Positions 10,540 to 18,530 of a stretch of DNA of 64,000 nt are shown piece by piece. The translations under genes were made by a program, and so were the position numbers. The notes beneath the pieces were generated by a model, which saw nothing but the letters and a program-made list of their open reading frames with translations, was not told the DNA's origin and ran no database searches. The DNA comes from Tateyamaria omphalii (GTDB taxonomy: Bacteria; Pseudomonadota; Alphaproteobacteria; Rhodobacterales; Rhodobacteraceae). How positions within the stretch are numbered: position 1 is the first letter of the stretch; each line of letters starts with the position of its first letter. Location: the NCBI RefSeq assembly GCF_014651375.1, contig NZ_BMWT01000001.1:980501-1044500 (forward strand). Direction: 5' to 3'.

Positions 10540-10591
10540 CGGAGGGCGACGTGCGTTGCCCCTTCGGGCCAACGACACCCCGCCCACCGTC
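10538..10591. repeat. Convergent-junction hairpin element, copy 4
   Basis: Two-tier fold: outer GACGG (10538-10542) with CCGTC (10587-10591), middle GGGCG with CGCCC, and inner CGTTG-C-CCC closing on GGG-C-CAACG around a TTC loop. The tail CCCCGCCCACCGTCCC matches copies 1-3 in orientation. It fills the gap between the convergent yejF and the small membrane protein gene. Confidence 0.6.
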
Positions 10592-10594
10592 CCT

Positions 10595-10831
10595 TCAGGC
10601 CAGGGCCAGTCCGATCACCATGGCCGCCAGCGCGATGACATGGATCAGAGTCATCGCCATGTCGTTCCAACGCCAGCCCACGATCAGCCAACCGATCAGG
10701 CCAGCGAGGAACAGGTACATGTTCAACGGCGCCAGCCCAACGGCTGTTGCGGCATAGCCAAAAATCTGGATGACCGAGGCGCCCCATTTGATCGTGTTTG
10801 TTTCGGTGGAGCGTCGTACGAGCGCGTTCAT
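10595..10831 (-). CDS. Small membrane protein, DUF6552-like
   Basis: A 78-residue protein (start at 10831, MNALVRRSTETNTIKWG) with three hydrophobic stretches: WGASVIQIFGYAATAVGL, MYLFLAGLIGWLIVGW and MAMTLIHVIALAAMVIGLAL. It looks like a small polytopic inner-membrane protein of unknown role found in Rhodobacterales; the DUF number is from memory. Its start overlaps the stop of the 42-residue gene upstream (ATGA), which supports this start over the in-frame ATG at 10873. Confidence 0.65.
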   Translation of the reverse strand: MNALVRRSTETNTIKWGASVIQIFGYAATAVGLAPLNMYLFLAGLIGWLIVGWRWNDMAMTLIHVIALAAMVIGLALA

Positions 10832-10956
10832 AGCCGTTCCAGATCGATGCATTTGGTGCGTTTGCCGTGCCACCAGCGGGTTTTGGGGAGGTTAACCCGG
10901 ACACAGCGCCGTTGGCGGGCCGCTGTCATGAAAGTTTGAGCGTAGATGTTAAGCAT
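10828..10956 (-). CDS. Small basic protein (42 aa), translationally coupled
   Basis: An ATG at 10956 preceded by GAGG at a good distance opens a 42-residue frame (MLNIYAQTFMTAARQRRCVR ...) ending in TGA at 10828-10830. The stop overlaps the start of the next gene as ATGA. The product is strongly basic, with a WWHGKRTKC segment, and has no membrane segment. I do not recognise a function. The overlap and ribosome binding site are the support that it is real; it could instead be a leader for the membrane protein gene. Confidence 0.5.
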   Translation of the reverse strand: MLNIYAQTFMTAARQRRCVRVNLPKTRWWHGKRTKCIDLERL

Positions 10957-11057
10957 GGAACACCTCTTGGGCGGTTAAGGAACATGGATTATATATTGAT
11001 CCATCGCGCTCCTTATGCGACTCAATTGGAATGCTCATGTGTAAGCTGAACTGACAT

Positions 11058-11933
11058 ATGGAGTGGCGTAGCCTTCCGCCTCTGGCGGCCCTCCGGGCCT
11101 TTGCCGCATTTGTTGATGCGGGCAGTGTTGTTGCTGCAGGGCAGGCGCTGTCGGTCAGCCATGCAGCTGTCAGCCAGCAATTGCGCGCGCTTGAGGCGCA
11201 TCTGGGGGTGAGCCTTTTTGACCGCTCTGGGCGGGCCATGCGATTGACCTCGGATGGTGAGATTCTGGCGCAAGGCTGCGCAGACGGCTTTGCAAGCATC
11301 ACGCGCTCCGTGGCACTTGTGACGGGGGCAGAGGCGGCACGCCCGCTGCATATCTCGCCCACACCCAGCTTTGCCTCTGCCTGGTTGATGCCCCGCCTGT
11401 CCGAGTTCCGGGTCAAGCATCCCGAGATTAATCTGGTGCTCAACCCGACATCAGACATTGTGAATTTGTCGCCCGGCGGTGTCGATCTTTCCATCCGCTA
11501 TGGAGTTGGTGGATGGGAAGGGCTCGACAGCGAACTTCTGGTTCCAACATCGATGGTTGTCGTCGCGGCGCCTGACCTTGTTGCCGGTCGCGATGTGTCC
11601 GACCCGTCCGGCCTTGGGGCGTTACCGTGGCTGGAAGAGGTTGGAACCACGGAAAGTTCGAGATGGCTGACCCAGCGTGGAGCAGCCGACATGCCAAGGG
11701 GGCCGGTGACGCAGGTGCCTGGAAACCTCATGCTCGACGGTGCGCGGGACGGGCAGGGGCTTGCCGTTACTGTCCGCAACTTTGTGGCCGCTGACATCGC
11801 TGCCGGTCGGCTGGTTGTCCTGCACGAGGATGCGGTCGATGGCGCAGGGTATCACCTTGTCACGCGCCCTGGCATTCTGCGCCCTGCGCTGCGGGATTTT
11901 ATGCGCTGGATCAGAAAGGCGGCGAAGGAATGA
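11058..11933 (+). CDS. LysR-family transcriptional regulator (GcvA-like)
   Basis: A 291-residue LysR regulator. The N-terminal winged helix (residues 7-66) reads LAALRAFAAFVDAGSVVAAG ... VSHAAVSQQLRALEAHLGV, followed by an effector-binding domain with ISPTPSFASAWLMPRL, typical of the GcvA branch. Target genes are not shown by context: the divergent neighbours are two small unknown genes and the downstream gene is a peptidase overlapping by four bases. The 100-base divergent gap at 10957-11057 would be the natural operator region. Confidence 0.85.
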   Translation: MEWRSLPPLAALRAFAAFVDAGSVVAAGQALSVSHAAVSQQLRALEAHLGVSLFDRSGRAMRLTSDGEILAQGCADGFASITRSVALVTGAEAARPLHISPTPSFASAWLMPRLSEFRVKHPEINLVLNPTSDIVNLSPGGVDLSIRYGVGGWEGLDSELLVPTSMVVVAAPDLVAGRDVSDPSGLGALPWLEEVGTTESSRWLTQRGAADMPRGPVTQVPGNLMLDGARDGQGLAVTVRNFVAADIAAGRLVVLHEDAVDGAGYHLVTRPGILRPALRDFMRWIRKAAKE

Positions 11934-12739
11934 TGTTGTTTCTTGGACTTCTGATCCTGATCGGTGGCTTTCTGATTTGGCGCGCGCGGTCGAAGCGGCA
12001 GTGGCAGCAAGAGGTGCTCGCCTCACGCCTGACGGATGAGGAATGGCGCATCATTCGGTCGCAGGTGCCCTTGGCCCATAAATTACCTCCTGAGCTCAAG
12101 GAACCGTTCGAGGGCAAGGTCGCGCTATTCCTCAGCCAGGTTGATCTGGTGGGGTGTGACGGGCTTGAAGTGACCGACGACATCGCGCTCAGCATTGCGG
12201 GGCAGGCGGCCCTGCTCGTTGTCGGTACGGATGCCTGGTACAAGCACCTGACGACCGTGTTGATCTATCCCGGCGCGTTCAAATCCAAGCAAACCCTGCA
12301 GGATGGCTATGTCGTGACCGAGGAAGAGGTGGTGCGCCTTGGTGAAAGCTGGTCACGTGGTCCTGTCGTGCTGTCGTGGCGGGACGCGCAGCACGGCGGT
12401 TTGAATGACAGCGACGGGTTGAACGTAGTCCTGCACGAATTTGCCCATCAACTGGATGACCTATCAGGCCAGACCGACGGGGCGCCTCCCATGGCTGAGG
12501 GTCAGAGTTTCGCGCGCTGGGCGCAGGTGATCATTGAGGCGTATGATCGGCATGTCACCAACACGCAGGCCGGACGGCGCACTGCCATCGACGCCTACGG
12601 CGCGACCAGTCATGAAGAGTTCTTTGCGGTCGCGGTCGAGCTGTTTTTCGAAAAACCGCACGCGCTTCAAGACGCCGAGCCCGAAGTCTACGCACAGCTT
12701 TCCAAGCTGTTGAACGTTGATCCAGCCAGTTGGCGCTAG
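11930..12739 (+). CDS. MtfA-like zinc-dependent peptidase
   Basis: A 269-residue member of the MtfA (zincin, glucose-regulated peptidase) family. An N-terminal membrane segment (MMLFLGLLILIGGFLIW, residues 1-17) is followed by a cytoplasmic domain with the zinc motif HEFAHQLDD near residue 167-175 and the downstream E of SHEEFFAVAVE as third ligand. In E. coli MtfA acts on and interacts with the Mlc repressor; no Mlc is seen here. It overlaps the LysR gene by four bases and the convergent carboxypeptidase gene by four bases. Confidence 0.85.
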   Translation: MMLFLGLLILIGGFLIWRARSKRQWQQEVLASRLTDEEWRIIRSQVPLAHKLPPELKEPFEGKVALFLSQVDLVGCDGLEVTDDIALSIAGQAALLVVGTDAWYKHLTTVLIYPGAFKSKQTLQDGYVVTEEEVVRLGESWSRGPVVLSWRDAQHGGLNDSDGLNVVLHEFAHQLDDLSGQTDGAPPMAEGQSFARWAQVIIEAYDRHVTNTQAGRRTAIDAYGATSHEEFFAVAVELFFEKPHALQDAEPEVYAQLSKLLNVDPASWR

Positions 12740-14184
12740 GATTGCGGCCCGATCATAAAGCAGGTCATGTTGCGCGATTGCAGGCGACGGCAGGCCAGAT
12801 CGGCCCCATCACGGGTCATGCCCATGAAATTGGCGTCAAAGCCCGTCGGGCGGCGGACAACTTTGCGCAGGCTGCCATCCAGAGATGACATCTCGGTCAA
12901 CGCGGTCTGCAAGAGAACCTTCTCGGCCTTGTAGCGGCTGCCATAGCGACCCACGTTCACACCCCAATGGCGACCTCCGGAGGTGGATACACGGGTTACG
13001 ACCTCGGGCTCCGCTCTCAGCGCCACCTGCGTGGGACGTGCCTCTGGGCGAACCGTTGGGGGCGCCAACGCGGCAGTGACGGCAGTTGCGGCAGCGGGCG
13101 CCGATGTCTCGCTGACTTGCGCCGCGACCAATGCGGTCTGGATGTCATCCGGCAAGACGGTCGATGCGACGGGCGCTTCGGCGACCAGAACGGGGGCGGC
13201 GCTGCCAGGACGCATCTTCGGGCGATAGCTGGTCTTGACCGCGCCACTCAGGCGAATGATCTTGCCTGCGCCCTTTGGCGCATTCTGGTTGCCCGCAACG
13301 ATGACGGGCTCATCCCCGGGCACATAGTTGGGCTTGGACGGCTTGCGCAGGGGCGCACGGCTGGGTGCACGGCGGAACCCAAGGTCCAGCAGCTCTGCCA
13401 CCTTGGCATTGCGCGATGCGGTGGACTTGCCGCCAAAGACGGTCGCGATGATGCGCTCATTCCCACGCTCGGCCGATGCAACAAGGTTGAAACCGGCGGC
13501 GCGGGTGTAGCCCGTCTTGATCCCGTCCGCGCCCTTGTAGTTGGCCAGCATGCGACGGTTCGTGTTGTTCACCGTGGCGATCCCCGCGTTTGTCGAGGTG
13601 CGCGAGAACAGGTTGTAATACTGCGGGTAATCGTACAGCAGATGCCGCCCAAGGATCGACATGTCGCGGGCTGTGGACAGGTGCCCGCTCTCGGTCAGAC
13701 CATGGGCGTTCTTAAAGGTTGTGCGGGTCATGCCAAGTGACTTGGCCGTGCGATTCATACGGCGCGCAAACGCAGCTTCGGACCCCGAAATAGCCTCGGC
13801 AATGGCTGTGGCCGCATCATTCGCCGACTTCACGGCAGAGGCTCGAACCAGATAGCGCAGCTTGATGCTGGACCCGGCCCGCAGCCCCAGTTTCGAGGGA
13901 ACCTCGGCAGCGGCCTTTTTCGATACCTTCACCTTGGTGTCCATTGAAATTTCGCCGCGCTCAACGGCCTGGAACACCACATAAAGCGTCATCATCTTGG
14001 TCAGGGATGCGGGGTGCAGCCGCGTATCCGCATTACGCGAATGCAGAACCTCGCCTGTACGCGCATCCATCACCATCGCTGCATAGGGCGCAGCCATGAC
14101 TGAGGCGGGCACAATGACCACCATCCACAATAACGCAAAAAGAATAAGCCCTAGCCGGGCCGGCTGTGCGCGCCGAACCTTCAC
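12736..14184 (-). CDS. D-alanyl-D-alanine carboxypeptidase with SPOR domain
   Basis: Penicillin-binding protein 5-type peptidase that trims the terminal D-Ala of peptidoglycan stem peptides in the periplasm. The 482-residue product has a signal peptide (cut near VMA-AP, residue 31), the three active-site motifs SLTK (60-63), SAN (120-122) and KTG (223-225), a low-complexity Pro/Ala linker (about 280-395) and a C-terminal SPOR-like domain (GRHWGVNVGRYGSRYKAEKV to the end) that in other proteins binds denuded septal glycans. This layout suggests action at the division site. Confidence 0.92.
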   Translation of the reverse strand: MKVRRAQPARLGLILFALLWMVVIVPASVMAAPYAAMVMDARTGEVLHSRNADTRLHPASLTKMMTLYVVFQAVERGEISMDTKVKVSKKAAAEVPSKLGLRAGSSIKLRYLVRASAVKSANDAATAIAEAISGSEAAFARRMNRTAKSLGMTRTTFKNAHGLTESGHLSTARDMSILGRHLLYDYPQYYNLFSRTSTNAGIATVNNTNRRMLANYKGADGIKTGYTRAAGFNLVASAERGNERIIATVFGGKSTASRNAKVAELLDLGFRRAPSRAPLRKPSKPNYVPGDEPVIVAGNQNAPKGAGKIIRLSGAVKTSYRPKMRPGSAAPVLVAEAPVASTVLPDDIQTALVAAQVSETSAPAAATAVTAALAPPTVRPEARPTQVALRAEPEVVTRVSTSGGRHWGVNVGRYGSRYKAEKVLLQTALTEMSSLDGSLRKVVRRPTGFDANFMGMTRDGADLACRRLQSRNMTCFMIGPQS

Positions 14185-14391
14185 GGTAAACCTGCCTATG
14201 TCTGCCTCTGGCCGCCGATTATTCGACTGACCTTTTTTGTATTTGCCGTTACGCTAACACAGGTCGCAGTTTCGATAAAGTGTTGATGCGGCTCACGTTT
14301 CCGTTTTTCTGCACACGCATCAAACAACATGTGGGGGATGCGGCAACGCATGGCCCCAAAAGGGCGATTGTGGCAGGAATGTGGCGGCGGC

Positions 14392-15090
14392 TTATCGCTG
14401 CGTCTGCAAAAAATCGGACAGCGCACCAAGATCGGGTAGGGCGGCGTATCGTGGGTGTCCCTCGGGCGCGTCGGCCGCCTCCAGATCCCAGGCCAGATCA
14501 TGGGGCACGAAGACACCAAAGCCGCCTGCGTCAATCATCGGGCGCACATCGGATTTCATTGAATTGCCAATCATCATGCCGCGGTCAGCGCCGCCAAAGC
14601 TCTCAAAGATGCGGGCATATACAGCCGGGGTCTTGTCCGACACGATCTCGACCCCATCAAACAGGTCACCCAGACCGGACTGCGCCAGCTTGCGCTCTTG
14701 ATCCAGCAGATCGCCCTTTGTAATCAACAGGACCGGGCCGTGTTCCTTGGCGCGGGCCACGGCCTCGTCCGCGTGGGGCAAAAGGTCGATGGGATGGCGC
14801 AGCATATCCTGACCCGCCGCGATCAGATCGCCAATGACATCTCCCGGCACCCGGTTCTCGGTCACCTCAAGGGCCGTTTCAATCATCGACAGGACAAAAC
14901 CTTTGACCCCAAACCCGTAGTGCCCAATGTTGCGCCGCTCTGCGGCCAGCAGTTGCGCATCCAGATCGGGCACATCCACATGTGGGGCCAACAACTCGGC
15001 AAACCGCTCCTGCGTCAGCTTGAACACACGCTCATTGTGCCACAGCGTGTCGTCTGCATCGAACGCTATACATGCCGTTTCAAAACCCAT
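14392..15090 (-). CDS. HAD-superfamily hydrolase
   Basis: A 232-residue phosphatase-like protein with all HAD motifs: DADDTLW (11-17) with the nucleophile Asp and general acid Asp, LLITKGD for motif II, a Lys in the EIVSDK segment, and MIGNSMKSD for the acidic motif. The four-helix cap domain between motifs I and II places it with YjjG/phosphoglycolate phosphatase-like subfamily I enzymes. Substrate not predictable. The 200-base gap to the carboxypeptidase gene holds no gene I can support. Confidence 0.82.
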   Translation of the reverse strand: MGFETACIAFDADDTLWHNERVFKLTQERFAELLAPHVDVPDLDAQLLAAERRNIGHYGFGVKGFVLSMIETALEVTENRVPGDVIGDLIAAGQDMLRHPIDLLPHADEAVARAKEHGPVLLITKGDLLDQERKLAQSGLGDLFDGVEIVSDKTPAVYARIFESFGGADRGMMIGNSMKSDVRPMIDAGGFGVFVPHDLAWDLEAADAPEGHPRYAALPDLGALSDFLQTQR

Positions 15091-15200
15091 TCCGCTTTTT
15101 GTGACGCGACATTCCCGCGCCGCCCTCTTTCCTAAACACGCCCTTGCGTTATATAGGGTGATCCAAGCTCACCAAGAGATTCCCGTTTATGAGGACGCGC

Positions 15201-15554
15201 ATGCAGTCTGACATGCACATGATGGCACCCAAGTCGGCAGGTCCGGCGGATGATGATGGCGACACCGCCGTCGTCACCGAAACCAAGCCCAAGACCAAGC
15301 GCCCGCCGCTCTACAAGGTGCTGCTTTTGAACGACGATTACACGCCCATGGAATTCGTGGTGCATGTGTTGGAACGGTTCTTTGGCCTCAATCACGCGCA
15401 GGCATTTGAAATCATGCTGACCGTGCACAAGAAGGGTCTCGCCGTTGTCGGTGTCTTCAGCCACGAGATTGCCGAGACAAAAGTGGGGCAGGTCATGGAC
15501 TTTGCCCGCAGGCATCAGCACCCCCTGCAATGCACAATGGAAAAAGAGGAATAG
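15201..15554 (+). CDS. clpS: ATP-dependent Clp protease adaptor ClpS
   Basis: N-degron adaptor that hands N-end-rule substrates to ClpAP. The 117-residue protein has an unstructured N-terminus and the ClpS core: [10 protein letters not shown] around residue 43-52, [11 protein letters not shown], and the terminal beta strand with HPLQC. I chose ATG 15201 because GAGGA lies five bases before it; an ATG at 15189 has no ribosome binding site. clpA is not downstream; an rRNA methyltransferase-like gene starts ten bases after the stop. Confidence 0.9.
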   Translation: MQSDMHMMAPKSAGPADDDGDTAVVTETKPKTKRPPLYKVLLLNDDYTPMEFVVHVLERFFGLNHAQAFEIMLTVHKKGLAVVGVFSHEIAETKVGQVMDFARRHQHPLQCTMEKEE

Positions 15555-15563
15555 GCCGCCTAG

Positions 15564-16547
15564 GTGCTAGGTGATCGTCTGCCTCTGGCGCTCGATGCGA
15601 TGGACGCATGGGGCAATGGCCCCGTGGCCGTTCTGCATCCGTCTGAGGAAGCCGACCTGTCTGCACTGCCCAAGGACCGGGTGCACGTCGTGTCGCCCCT
15701 GGTCATGGTGTGCGACCGTTTTGAACAGATGGGGTATTCCGTCTCGCCGGAGTTGCCCAAAGACACCCGCTTTGCCGCCAGCATCGTCTGCCTGACCCGC
15801 GCCCGGGCCGAGGCGCAATCGCTCGTCGCGGCCGCCATGGCCCAAACCGATGGCCCCGTGATCGTCGACGGGCTAAAGACTGACGGCGCAGATTCCATGC
15901 TGAAGGCGCTGCGCAAACGGGTCGAGGTGGGCGCACCCATCTCCAAGGCGCATGGCAAGATCTACTGGATGGCCGGTGTTGCCGATCTCTCCGATTGGGC
16001 TCGCGGCCCGGAACTGCATCCCGGTGGGTTCTGGACTGCGCCAGGGGTGTTCTCTGCTGACGGAGTCGATCCCGCGTCTGAAATGCTGGTTGGGGCATTG
16101 CCCGAAGCCATGGTGGGCACCGTCGCCGATCTGGGCGCAGGCTGGGGCTATCTCTCGGCGCATGTCCTGACCCGTGATGTCAAAGCCGTGCACCTTGTCG
16201 AAGCACATGACATGGCGCTGCAATGCGCCCGCCACAATGTGACGGACCCTCGCGCGCAGTTTCACTGGGCGGACGCTGCCGTATGGTCACCACCTGAAAA
16301 GGTCGATGCGGTCATCATGAACCCGCCCTTCCACAAGTCGCGCAGCGCTGATCCGTCCCTCGGGCGGGCCTTCATTGCCAATGCGGCACGCATCCTGCGT
16401 CCCCACGGGGCGCTGTGGATGGTCGCCAACCGGCACCTGCCTTACGAAGATGCCCTTGCGTCCCATTTCACCAAAGTGGTTGATCTGGACGGCGATGCGC
16501 GGTTCAAACTGGTGCGGGCCGAACGGCCAAAGAAAAACAAGGGGTAG
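15564..16547 (+). CDS. Class I SAM-dependent methyltransferase, RsmC-like
   Basis: A 327-residue protein with an N-terminal degenerate methyltransferase-like half and a C-terminal catalytic half holding the SAM loop DLGAGWGYLSAHVL and the base-methylation motif NPPFH, the signature of RsmC/RlmG-type N2-guanine rRNA methyltransferases. The frame is closed by TAG just upstream of the GTG at 15564, so the start is a GTG. It follows clpS closely and precedes an SDR gene by four bases. Confidence 0.82.
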   Translation: MLGDRLPLALDAMDAWGNGPVAVLHPSEEADLSALPKDRVHVVSPLVMVCDRFEQMGYSVSPELPKDTRFAASIVCLTRARAEAQSLVAAAMAQTDGPVIVDGLKTDGADSMLKALRKRVEVGAPISKAHGKIYWMAGVADLSDWARGPELHPGGFWTAPGVFSADGVDPASEMLVGALPEAMVGTVADLGAGWGYLSAHVLTRDVKAVHLVEAHDMALQCARHNVTDPRAQFHWADAAVWSPPEKVDAVIMNPPFHKSRSADPSLGRAFIANAARILRPHGALWMVANRHLPYEDALASHFTKVVDLDGDARFKLVRAERPKKNKG

Positions 16548-16551
16548 CCCC

Positions 16552-17355
16552 ATGTCCTTTTCCATCAACGGCAAGACCGCGATCGTCACAGGTGCTGCCA
16601 ACGGCATTGGCCTCGCCATCGCCCGGCATTTCGCGGATCGCGGTGCGAACGTGATGTGCGCCGACATGGATGAAAAGCGGCTGCACGAAGAGTTGGGCGA
16701 TGTCGCCGAAGAAGGGAACATCCGTTACTTCGCTGGCGACCTGCGGCAACGGCTGACCATCGCCAATCTGGTCTCGGCCACCATTGACGCCTTTGATCAG
16801 ATCGACATCCTTGTGAATGCATCCCGTCAGGTCATGGAAACCGACGCGCTGGACCCCGAGGATACCTCTGTCGAAACCTTGCTCGAACAGAACCTGATGA
16901 CGGCCCTGCGGCTGAGCCAGCAGGTGGCGCGGCGCATGATCAAACAGGCCAAGGACAATGAGGATGCGGCCTGCGTCGGGTCGATTATCAACCTCAGTTC
17001 CATCGCTGCGCATCAGACACGTCCCGAGTTGCTTGGCTACTCCATTGCGTCTGCCGGTCTTGAGCAGATGACGCGGTCCATGGCCCTTGCGCTGGCCCCA
17101 GAACGTATCCGCGTGAATGCGGTAGCCTTCGGGTCTGTCATGTCGGCCTCGCTCAAAGCCTCGATTGCCGATAACCCTGACTGGCGTGAGACCATCGAGG
17201 GGCACACGCCTTTGCACCGGATCGCGAGCCCGACGGAGCTGGTGGATGCGGTGCAGTTTCTGGCCTCAGATGGATCCGGGTTCATGACCGGGGATGTGAT
17301 GACCGTGGACGGGGGGCGCAGCCTGCTCGACCCGGTTGATGCGCCAGCGCATTAG
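16552..17355 (+). CDS. SDR-family protein lacking the catalytic lysine
   Basis: A 267-residue short-chain dehydrogenase/reductase. The Rossmann motif TGAANGIG is intact, D for NAD selection is seen in CADMDE, and the C-terminus DVMTVDGGRSLLDP is typical. The active site is odd: the usual YxxxK is YSIAS, the NNAG motif is NAS, and the Ser (NLSSIAA) and Tyr remain. Without the lysine normal hydride chemistry would be impaired, so this may be a binding or regulatory protein or use altered chemistry. It starts four bases after the methyltransferase gene. Confidence 0.82.
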   Translation: MSFSINGKTAIVTGAANGIGLAIARHFADRGANVMCADMDEKRLHEELGDVAEEGNIRYFAGDLRQRLTIANLVSATIDAFDQIDILVNASRQVMETDALDPEDTSVETLLEQNLMTALRLSQQVARRMIKQAKDNEDAACVGSIINLSSIAAHQTRPELLGYSIASAGLEQMTRSMALALAPERIRVNAVAFGSVMSASLKASIADNPDWRETIEGHTPLHRIASPTELVDAVQFLASDGSGFMTGDVMTVDGGRSLLDPVDAPAH

Positions 17356-17396
17356 AGTTTGCGCTTGGCCCCGCGGGGACCGTTGGGCTAGAAATC

Positions 17397-17414
17397 TGTC
17401 AACCAAGCAGGACA
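17397..17414. promoter_or_regulatory. PpsR/CrtJ-like site at hemF
   Basis: The sequence TGTCAACCAAGCAGGACA fits TGTC-N10-GACA, the consensus for PpsR/CrtJ repressors. It overlaps the AGGA ribosome binding site and ends seven bases before the hemF ATG. About one such match is expected by chance in a window this size, but its position before a heme gene and the perfect copy at hemC/hemE make it worth listing. Confidence 0.4.
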
Positions 17415-17421
17415 GCCCGCC

Positions 17422-18315
17422 ATGACCGAACAGTTCGATAGCCAGAAAACCCGCGCCGCTGCGTGGTTCCGTCAGTTGCGGGACGATATCGTGGCTGCAT
17501 TTGAAAAGCTGGAAGACACCCAAGGCACTGGCCCGATGTCCGATGAGGCGCCCGGGCGGTTCGAGGTGACGGACACCAAGCGCACGTCCGACGATGGATC
17601 AGACGCGGGCGGTGGGCTGATGAGCGTGATGCGCGGGGGGCGTGTGTTCGAGAAGGTTGGGGTGAATGTCTCGACCGTCTACGGCACCTTGGGCGAACGG
17701 GCGCAGAATGCCATGGCGGCCCGTAAGGGCATTCCGGGGATGAAGGATGACCCGCGGTTCTGGGCCTCGGGCATCAGTCTGGTTGCCCATATGCAGAACC
17801 CGCATTGTCCGGCGGTACACATGAACACGCGCATGTTCTGGACGCCCCATGCGTGGTGGTTCGGAGGAGGGTCCGACCTGAACCCCTGCATCGAGTACGC
17901 GGATGATACGGCGCATTTCCACGCCCAGCAGAAGGCCCATCTGGATCCCCATGGGGACGCCCATTATCCGCGCCTCAAGGAGTGGGCGGACGAATACTTC
18001 TATATCCCACACCGGAACCGTGCGCGGGGTGTCGGGGGCATCTTCATGGATGACCACTGCACCGGCGACTGGGAGGCGGATTTTGCGCTCACCCAGGACA
18101 TCGGGCGGGCCTTTTTGCCAGCGTATCTGCCTCTGGTCGAGAAGCGTCGGGTGCAGGACTGGGACGAGGATCACAAGCACAAGCAACTTGTGCATCGCGG
18201 GCTCTATGCCGAGTACAACCTGGTCTATGATCGGGGGACGAAGTTCGGGCTTGAGACGGGGCACGATGCGAACGCTGTGCTGATGTCCTTACCGCCTTTG
18301 GCGAAGTGGGTGTGA
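17422..18315 (+). CDS. hemF: Oxygen-dependent coproporphyrinogen III oxidase
   Basis: Aerobic oxidative decarboxylation of coproporphyrinogen III to protoporphyrinogen IX in heme (and bacteriochlorophyll) synthesis. The 297-residue protein has the family landmarks GVNVSTVYG, the histidine-rich NPHCPAVHMNTRMFW, WWFGGGSDLNP and the C-terminal RGLYAEYNLVYDRGTKFGL. Length is normal. It converges with an acyl-CoA dehydrogenase gene across a hairpin element. Confidence 0.95.
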   Translation: MTEQFDSQKTRAAAWFRQLRDDIVAAFEKLEDTQGTGPMSDEAPGRFEVTDTKRTSDDGSDAGGGLMSVMRGGRVFEKVGVNVSTVYGTLGERAQNAMAARKGIPGMKDDPRFWASGISLVAHMQNPHCPAVHMNTRMFWTPHAWWFGGGSDLNPCIEYADDTAHFHAQQKAHLDPHGDAHYPRLKEWADEYFYIPHRNRARGVGGIFMDDHCTGDWEADFALTQDIGRAFLPAYLPLVEKRRVQDWDEDHKHKQLVHRGLYAEYNLVYDRGTKFGLETGHDANAVLMSLPPLAKWV

Positions 18316-18316
18316 T

Positions 18317-18334
18317 TTGTCCCCGCGGGGACAA
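18317..18334. repeat. Perfect 18-bp palindrome after hemF
   Basis: TTGTCCCCGCGGGGACAA begins one base after the hemF stop. No T-run follows, so it is not a classical terminator, though the GC-rich stem could pause polymerase. The inner 16 bases also occur inside trmD at 55826-55841, there explained by coding for MSPRGQ. Confidence 0.5.
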
Positions 18335-18475
18335 GCTGTTCGCGGCCTTATCTGAAGATTAATCTGTCTGTGAATGCGTCGTGTTTTCAGCGGGTTGAGC
18401 GCCGCACGGTTCGATATGCCTATTTTAACCCTGCGCGTTGCACCCTCGTGCCCAACGGGGTGTGGTTTTTTGAAT

Positions 18476-18526
18476 GTCGGCGGGCGGCTCTGTTTGCGCG
18501 GTGCGCAAAGGCGCCCGCCCGCCGAC
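18476..18526. repeat. Convergent-junction hairpin element, copy 2
   Basis: The most regular copy. Outer stem GTCGG-C-GGGCG (18476-18486) pairs with CGCCC-G-CCGAC; inner stem TTTGCGC (18493-18499) pairs with GCGCAAA (18503-18509) around GGT. It sits between the convergent hemF and acyl-CoA dehydrogenase genes, four bases before the latter's stop. Confidence 0.7.
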
Positions 18527-18530
18527 CCGT

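Noticed and set aside
17367..17383. GCCCCGCGGGGAC palindrome before hemF
   Set aside because: Short, GC-rich self-complementary runs are common at this base composition; no further support.
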